Shown: positions 51,669 through 54,222 of the stretch, one piece after another | Layout: every line of letters begins with the position of its first letter | How positions within the stretch are numbered: the stretch's first letter is position 1 | Source: CAYJBH01 sp964370605 | GTDB taxonomy: Bacteria; Bacillota; Clostridia; Oscillospirales; Ruminococcaceae | Assembly (NCBI GenBank): GCA_964370605.1 | Contig: CAYJJX010000018.1 | Span: 1-54,222, forward strand | Length of the DNA: 54,222 nucleotides | Direction: 5' to 3' | The notes under the pieces: model-generated | What the model was told of the DNA's origin: nothing | What the model saw: the letters and a program-made list of their open reading frames with translations, nothing else | Databases searched by the model: none | Made by a program: the position numbers and the translations under genes

Positions 51669-52784
51669 ATGGCTTTTGAAGAAGTGAAGGGCAATCTTGG
51701 TTTTGGTTTAATGCGACTGCCAATGATAGGAGAAGAAATTGATATTAAGCAAACCTGTGAAATGGCAGATTATTTTCTGGAAAATGGTTTTACTTATTTC
51801 GACACAGCTTATAGCTATATTGGTGGCAAGTCGGAAGAAGCTGTAAAAGAAGTTCTTGTCAAACGTCATCCACGCGAAAGTTTTCAAATCGCGACAAAAC
51901 TTCCTGTTTGGGAACTCGGTGATGATCCCACAAAAGTTCGCTCCTTATACGAAACCTCGATCCAGCGTATGGGTGTTGATTATATTGATTATTACCTTTT
52001 ACATGCTGTAAACTCTGATAACGTAAAAAAATACAATTCATATGGAATGTTTGACTTTGTACGAGAACTGAAAAAGGAAGGCAAGGTCAAAAACTTTGGT
52101 TTGTCTTTCCACGACACCGCCGAACAGCTTGAACCAATACTCAAGGCAAATCCCGATCTTGATTTTGTGCAGTTGCAGATTAACTATCTTGATCGTGAAG
52201 ACAAAAATATTCAAAGCCTACTTTGCTATGACCTTGCTCGAAAATACAATCTTCCTATTATTGTCATGGAGCCGGTCAAAGGTGGGATGCTAGCAGATCT
52301 CTCACCGGAAATTGCTAGCGTTTTCAAGGCACTATGTCCTGACGATAGTATTTCTTCTTGGGCGTTCAAGTATGTCGCAAACGTTGAGGGTGTCGAGATG
52401 TCACTCAGCGGCATGTCAAACATGGAACAGATGAAAGACAATGTCAAAACATACAAAAATCTCAAACCGCTTTCTGCCGAAGAGGCTAAGGCGATAGATA
52501 CTGTAACAGACATGATAAATGCACAAAACAAAATTCCTTGCACCTCTTGCGGTTACTGTCTTGAAGATTGTCCGCAGAGTATCAAAATCCCATCATTGTT
52601 CGGTGTCTACAACAAACAGCTGGTACAAGGTCTTTTAGATCAACATAAATATACATACCAAGAGCATACTTCTGACGCTGGAAAAGCATCCGATTGCATT
52701 GGATGCGCACTATGTGAGGGTCACTGTCCACAAAAAATTGAGATCATTGAACAACTCAAGGCCGTTTCAAAAATATTTGACTAA
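51669..52784 (+). CDS. Aldo/keto reductase with C-terminal ferredoxin domain
   Basis: 371 residues. The AKR barrel has FDTAYSYIGGKSE (Asp and Tyr of the tetrad), IATKLP (Lys) and YYLLHAVNS (His). The C-terminal part carries two cysteine clusters, CTSCGYCLEDCP and CIGCALCEGHCP, each able to hold a 4Fe-4S centre. Such anaerobe AKRs probably use reduced ferredoxin-like electron transfer; the substrate is unknown. AAAGGAA precedes ATG 51669. A strong terminator follows. Confidence 0.93.
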   Translation: MAFEEVKGNLGFGLMRLPMIGEEIDIKQTCEMADYFLENGFTYFDTAYSYIGGKSEEAVKEVLVKRHPRESFQIATKLPVWELGDDPTKVRSLYETSIQRMGVDYIDYYLLHAVNSDNVKKYNSYGMFDFVRELKKEGKVKNFGLSFHDTAEQLEPILKANPDLDFVQLQINYLDREDKNIQSLLCYDLARKYNLPIIVMEPVKGGMLADLSPEIASVFKALCPDDSISSWAFKYVANVEGVEMSLSGMSNMEQMKDNVKTYKNLKPLSAEEAKAIDTVTDMINAQNKIPCTSCGYCLEDCPQSIKIPSLFGVYNKQLVQGLLDQHKYTYQEHTSDAGKASDCIGCALCEGHCPQKIEIIEQLKAVSKIFD

Positions 52785-52788
52785 CTAT

Positions 52789-52827
52789 AAAAATCACCGC
52801 AAGCCGATATGGTCTGCGGTGATTTTT
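52789..52827. terminator. Bidirectional terminator between AKR and PTS_EIIC_2 genes
   Basis: AAAAATCACCGCA (52789-52801) pairs perfectly with TGCGGTGATTTTT (52815-52827) around a 13-nt loop. T-runs occur on both strands, and it lies between the ends of two convergent genes. Confidence 0.93.
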
Positions 52828-52834
52828 TATTAAG

Positions 52835-53914
52835 CTATACCTCTAACTTATAATCTCCCGCTGTGATCAACCCTCTTTTTCTCATAACCTCACTTACAAT
52901 TAGCGAAACAACAGCAGGAATGACAATACATATCATCACAAGGCCTATCCAATCAAACAATGTCGGAAACGACGCTATCTCCCCTGCATCAAGTGCGGTA
53001 TCTGAAGGATTGAACCAACCGGAAACCACTCCGATTGGGCCTACAAACCCACTGGTTCCCATTCCGGACGATATAGCCTCGCCATTCATTTTAAGACTGA
53101 ATAACACGGTAGCAACCGGTCCGCTCAATGCCGATGCAATTATTGGCGGCAACCATAGTATCGGTTTTTTCAAAAGATTGGGCATCTGCAACATTGATGT
53201 TCCGATTCCCATTGCAGCAAGACCACCGATCTTGTTCTCTCGATAGGAGCACACAGCAAAACCAACCATATGTGCACAGCAGCCGGCAACCGCCGCGCCG
53301 CCTGCAAGACCAACAAGACCAAGTGCGGCACAAATAGCGGCAGAGCTGATTGGCAGTGTCAACACAATTCCCATTATTACTGAAATCAGTATACCCATCA
53401 AAAACGGCTGCATGTCTGTTGCCCACATTATAACACTTCCGAGCGCCGAGGCTGCAGCACCAATTCCGGGCGCAACAAGGTTTGCAAGCAAAACACCTGA
53501 AATGATTGTGACACTCGGCGTTACTATCAAATCAACAGGCGTTAACTTTGAAACAAGTTTTCCAAAAAATGCCGCAACCAATACCACTACATAGACTGCA
53601 AGCGGACCTCCGGCTCCTCCGAGGGCATTGGCGGCAAATCCTACCGTAGCAAGAGAATATAGCACAAAAGGCGGACACTGAATCGCATGACCGATAGCCA
53701 CTGCCATCACTGCACCTTGCACCTGACGAGTGTATCCTGCAATCTCACTCAAAAAAGGTATGCCGGCATATTTTCCTATTGTATCGAGTATAGTACCGAT
53801 TAGCAGTGAAGCAAAAAGTCCTTGAGCCATACCGGAAAGTGCTTTGACTGCAATGCGATCAAAAGAGAAAATAATATTTTGCTTTACCAGAAACCCCTTA
53901 AACTTTTCTTTCAT
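52835..53914 (-). CDS. PTS_EIIC_2-family membrane protein without IIA/IIB partners
   Basis: 359 residues, about ten hydrophobic helices rich in Gly and Ala. It begins with a conserved FSFDRIAVKALSGMAQGLFAS stretch and resembles the PTS_EIIC_2 family. No IIA or IIB gene is nearby and no cytoplasmic PTS domain is attached, so phosphotransferase uptake is unproven; it may be a different sort of transporter or a membrane sensor. AAAGGAAG precedes ATG 53914. A TATAAT-like -10 and a palindrome lie upstream. Confidence 0.82.
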   Translation of the reverse strand: MKEKFKGFLVKQNIIFSFDRIAVKALSGMAQGLFASLLIGTILDTIGKYAGIPFLSEIAGYTRQVQGAVMAVAIGHAIQCPPFVLYSLATVGFAANALGGAGGPLAVYVVVLVAAFFGKLVSKLTPVDLIVTPSVTIISGVLLANLVAPGIGAAASALGSVIMWATDMQPFLMGILISVIMGIVLTLPISSAAICAALGLVGLAGGAAVAGCCAHMVGFAVCSYRENKIGGLAAMGIGTSMLQMPNLLKKPILWLPPIIASALSGPVATVLFSLKMNGEAISSGMGTSGFVGPIGVVSGWFNPSDTALDAGEIASFPTLFDWIGLVMICIVIPAVVSLIVSEVMRKRGLITAGDYKLEV

Positions 53915-53942
53915 TTTATGTCGCTTCCTTTCATACCTTTAT

Positions 53943-53961
53943 ATTATATAACGTTTAACGT
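53943..53961 (-). promoter_or_regulatory. Candidate promoter/operator of the PTS_EIIC_2 gene
   Basis: On the minus strand TATAAT (53948-53943) is immediately preceded, within the promoter spacer, by the 11-bp palindrome ACGTTTAACGT (53951-53961). The -35 is weak. A repressor or activator binding there could control the gene. Confidence 0.45.
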
Positions 53962-54029
53962 AGCCAATAAAACATCTTTCAAAATGGGAATTGAGATTTC
54001 ACCCTGTTTTATGACTATTATATCAAAAA

Positions 54030-54054
54030 ACTCCCTTCAAAAAAAGAAAGGAGT
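54030..54054 (-). terminator. Second minus-strand terminator upstream of the PTS_EIIC_2 gene
   Basis: ACTCCCTTC (54030-54038) pairs with GAAAGGAGT (54046-54054), including one G-U pair on the minus-strand RNA, around a 7-nt loop. It is followed on the minus strand by five to six T. It lies about 75 nt beyond the tRNA-Met terminator. Confidence 0.65.
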
Positions 54055-54127
54055 CGACGAACGGAAAAGCTCCATTCATAATATTGAATTAACCGTGTTA
54101 TTTCTTTGCAACGATTGATAAAAAAAT

Positions 54128-54158
54128 ATCGTCGCGAACATATCAAAAGTCCGCGACG
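54128..54158 (-). terminator. Terminator of tRNA-Met
   Basis: TCGTCGCG (54128-54135) pairs with CGCGACGA (54151-54158), followed on the minus strand by ATATTTTTTT. It begins two bases after the encoded CCA of the tRNA. Confidence 0.88.
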
Positions 54159-54159
54159 A

Positions 54160-54222
54160 GTGGTGGGCCTTCGGGGACTTGAACCCAGGACCGACCGGTT
54201 ATGAGCCGGTTGCTCTAACCAA
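54160..54222 (-). tRNA. tRNA-Met (anticodon CAT), 5' part cut off
   Basis: On the minus strand the D-loop end TTGGTTAGAGCAA is followed by anticodon stem CCGG/CCGG around CTCATAA (anticodon CAT), the T-arm with GGTTCAAGTCC, and the acceptor strand ending CCCACCA with CCA encoded. The stem sequence fits elongator tRNA-Met better than initiator, which would have three G-C pairs at the anticodon stem. tRNA-Ile(CAU) cannot be fully excluded without the 5' end. Confidence 0.88.

Noticed and set aside
1..54222. CRISPR array, insertion sequence, prophage or known defence system
   Set aside because: No regularly spaced repeats, no transposase or integrase, and no toxin, restriction or phage structural protein was found. 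The only nuclease-like candidate is the unknown protein at 39995-40750, which is reported separately.

Overview
The window looks like a piece of a low-to-mid GC, endospore-forming Firmicute of class Clostridia. The reasons are the spoIIA operon (SpoIIAA, SpoIIAB, sigma-F) with a perfect Spo0A box in front of it, a TIGR04086-type membrane protein beside yajC-tgt-queA, a second clostridial-type type II topoisomerase pair, RNase J, SigA-like promoters (TTGACA-17-TATAAT) and purine-rich ribosome binding sites. A run of ten Ns inside queA shows this is a draft scaffold, perhaps from a metagenome. Assignment below class is inference. No phage, insertion sequence or CRISPR array is visible; the region reads as chromosomal backbone with a few lineage-specific genes.

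Layout. 1-2.1 kb (minus strand): a partial tRNA-Leu(CAG), rpmB (L28) and the spoIIA operon. 2.1-5.2 kb (minus): queA-tgt (queuosine), yajC (Sec accessory) and a small membrane protein. 5.2-8.4 kb (plus): dapA-dapB (diaminopimelate/lysine) behind a structured leader, then a structured intergenic element and a CapA-like lipoprotein. 25.7-8.6 kb (minus): a long gene string reading rnj, rplI, dnaB, tilS, hpt, ftsH, parE-like, parC-like, pfkA, an orphan lipoprotein, valS and a DMT transporter, with several overlaps that suggest translational coupling. 25.8-28.2 kb (plus): cardiolipin synthase and a D-lyxose-isomerase-like cupin. 33.3-28.3 kb (minus): histidine genes hisZG (fused)-hisD-hisB-hisA-hisI-hisE; hisC, hisH and hisF are absent from the window. 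33.4-36.6 kb: flavin reductase-like protein, galactokinase and a 23S rRNA uracil methyltransferase. 36.8-40.75 kb (plus): a 7-TM degenerate-GGDEF/EAL protein, a CPA2-type antiporter and an unrecognised protein with a nuclease-like core and a winged helix. 47.6-40.7 kb (minus): the complete phosphate regulon pstS-pstC-pstA-pstB-phoU-phoB-phoR behind a Pho-box-like array. 47.7-54.2 kb: Dabb-domain protein, formate-THF ligase, AEC permease, TVP38/DedA-like protein, ferredoxin-type aldo/keto reductase, a lone PTS_EIIC_2 membrane protein and a partial tRNA-Met(CAT).

Most unusual points: (1) the PstS is circularly permuted, with the REDGSGT half first and the GSTSV/DIGMASR half second; (2) HisZ and short-form HisG are one polypeptide; (3) the dapA leader and the dapB-capA intergenic region carry extensive complementary segments that match no riboswitch I recognise; (4) a terminator-like hairpin lies between the only visible spoIIA promoter/Spo0A box and spoIIAA; (5) the protein at 39995-40750 combines a D...ExQ core with a winged-helix tail and has no function I can name.
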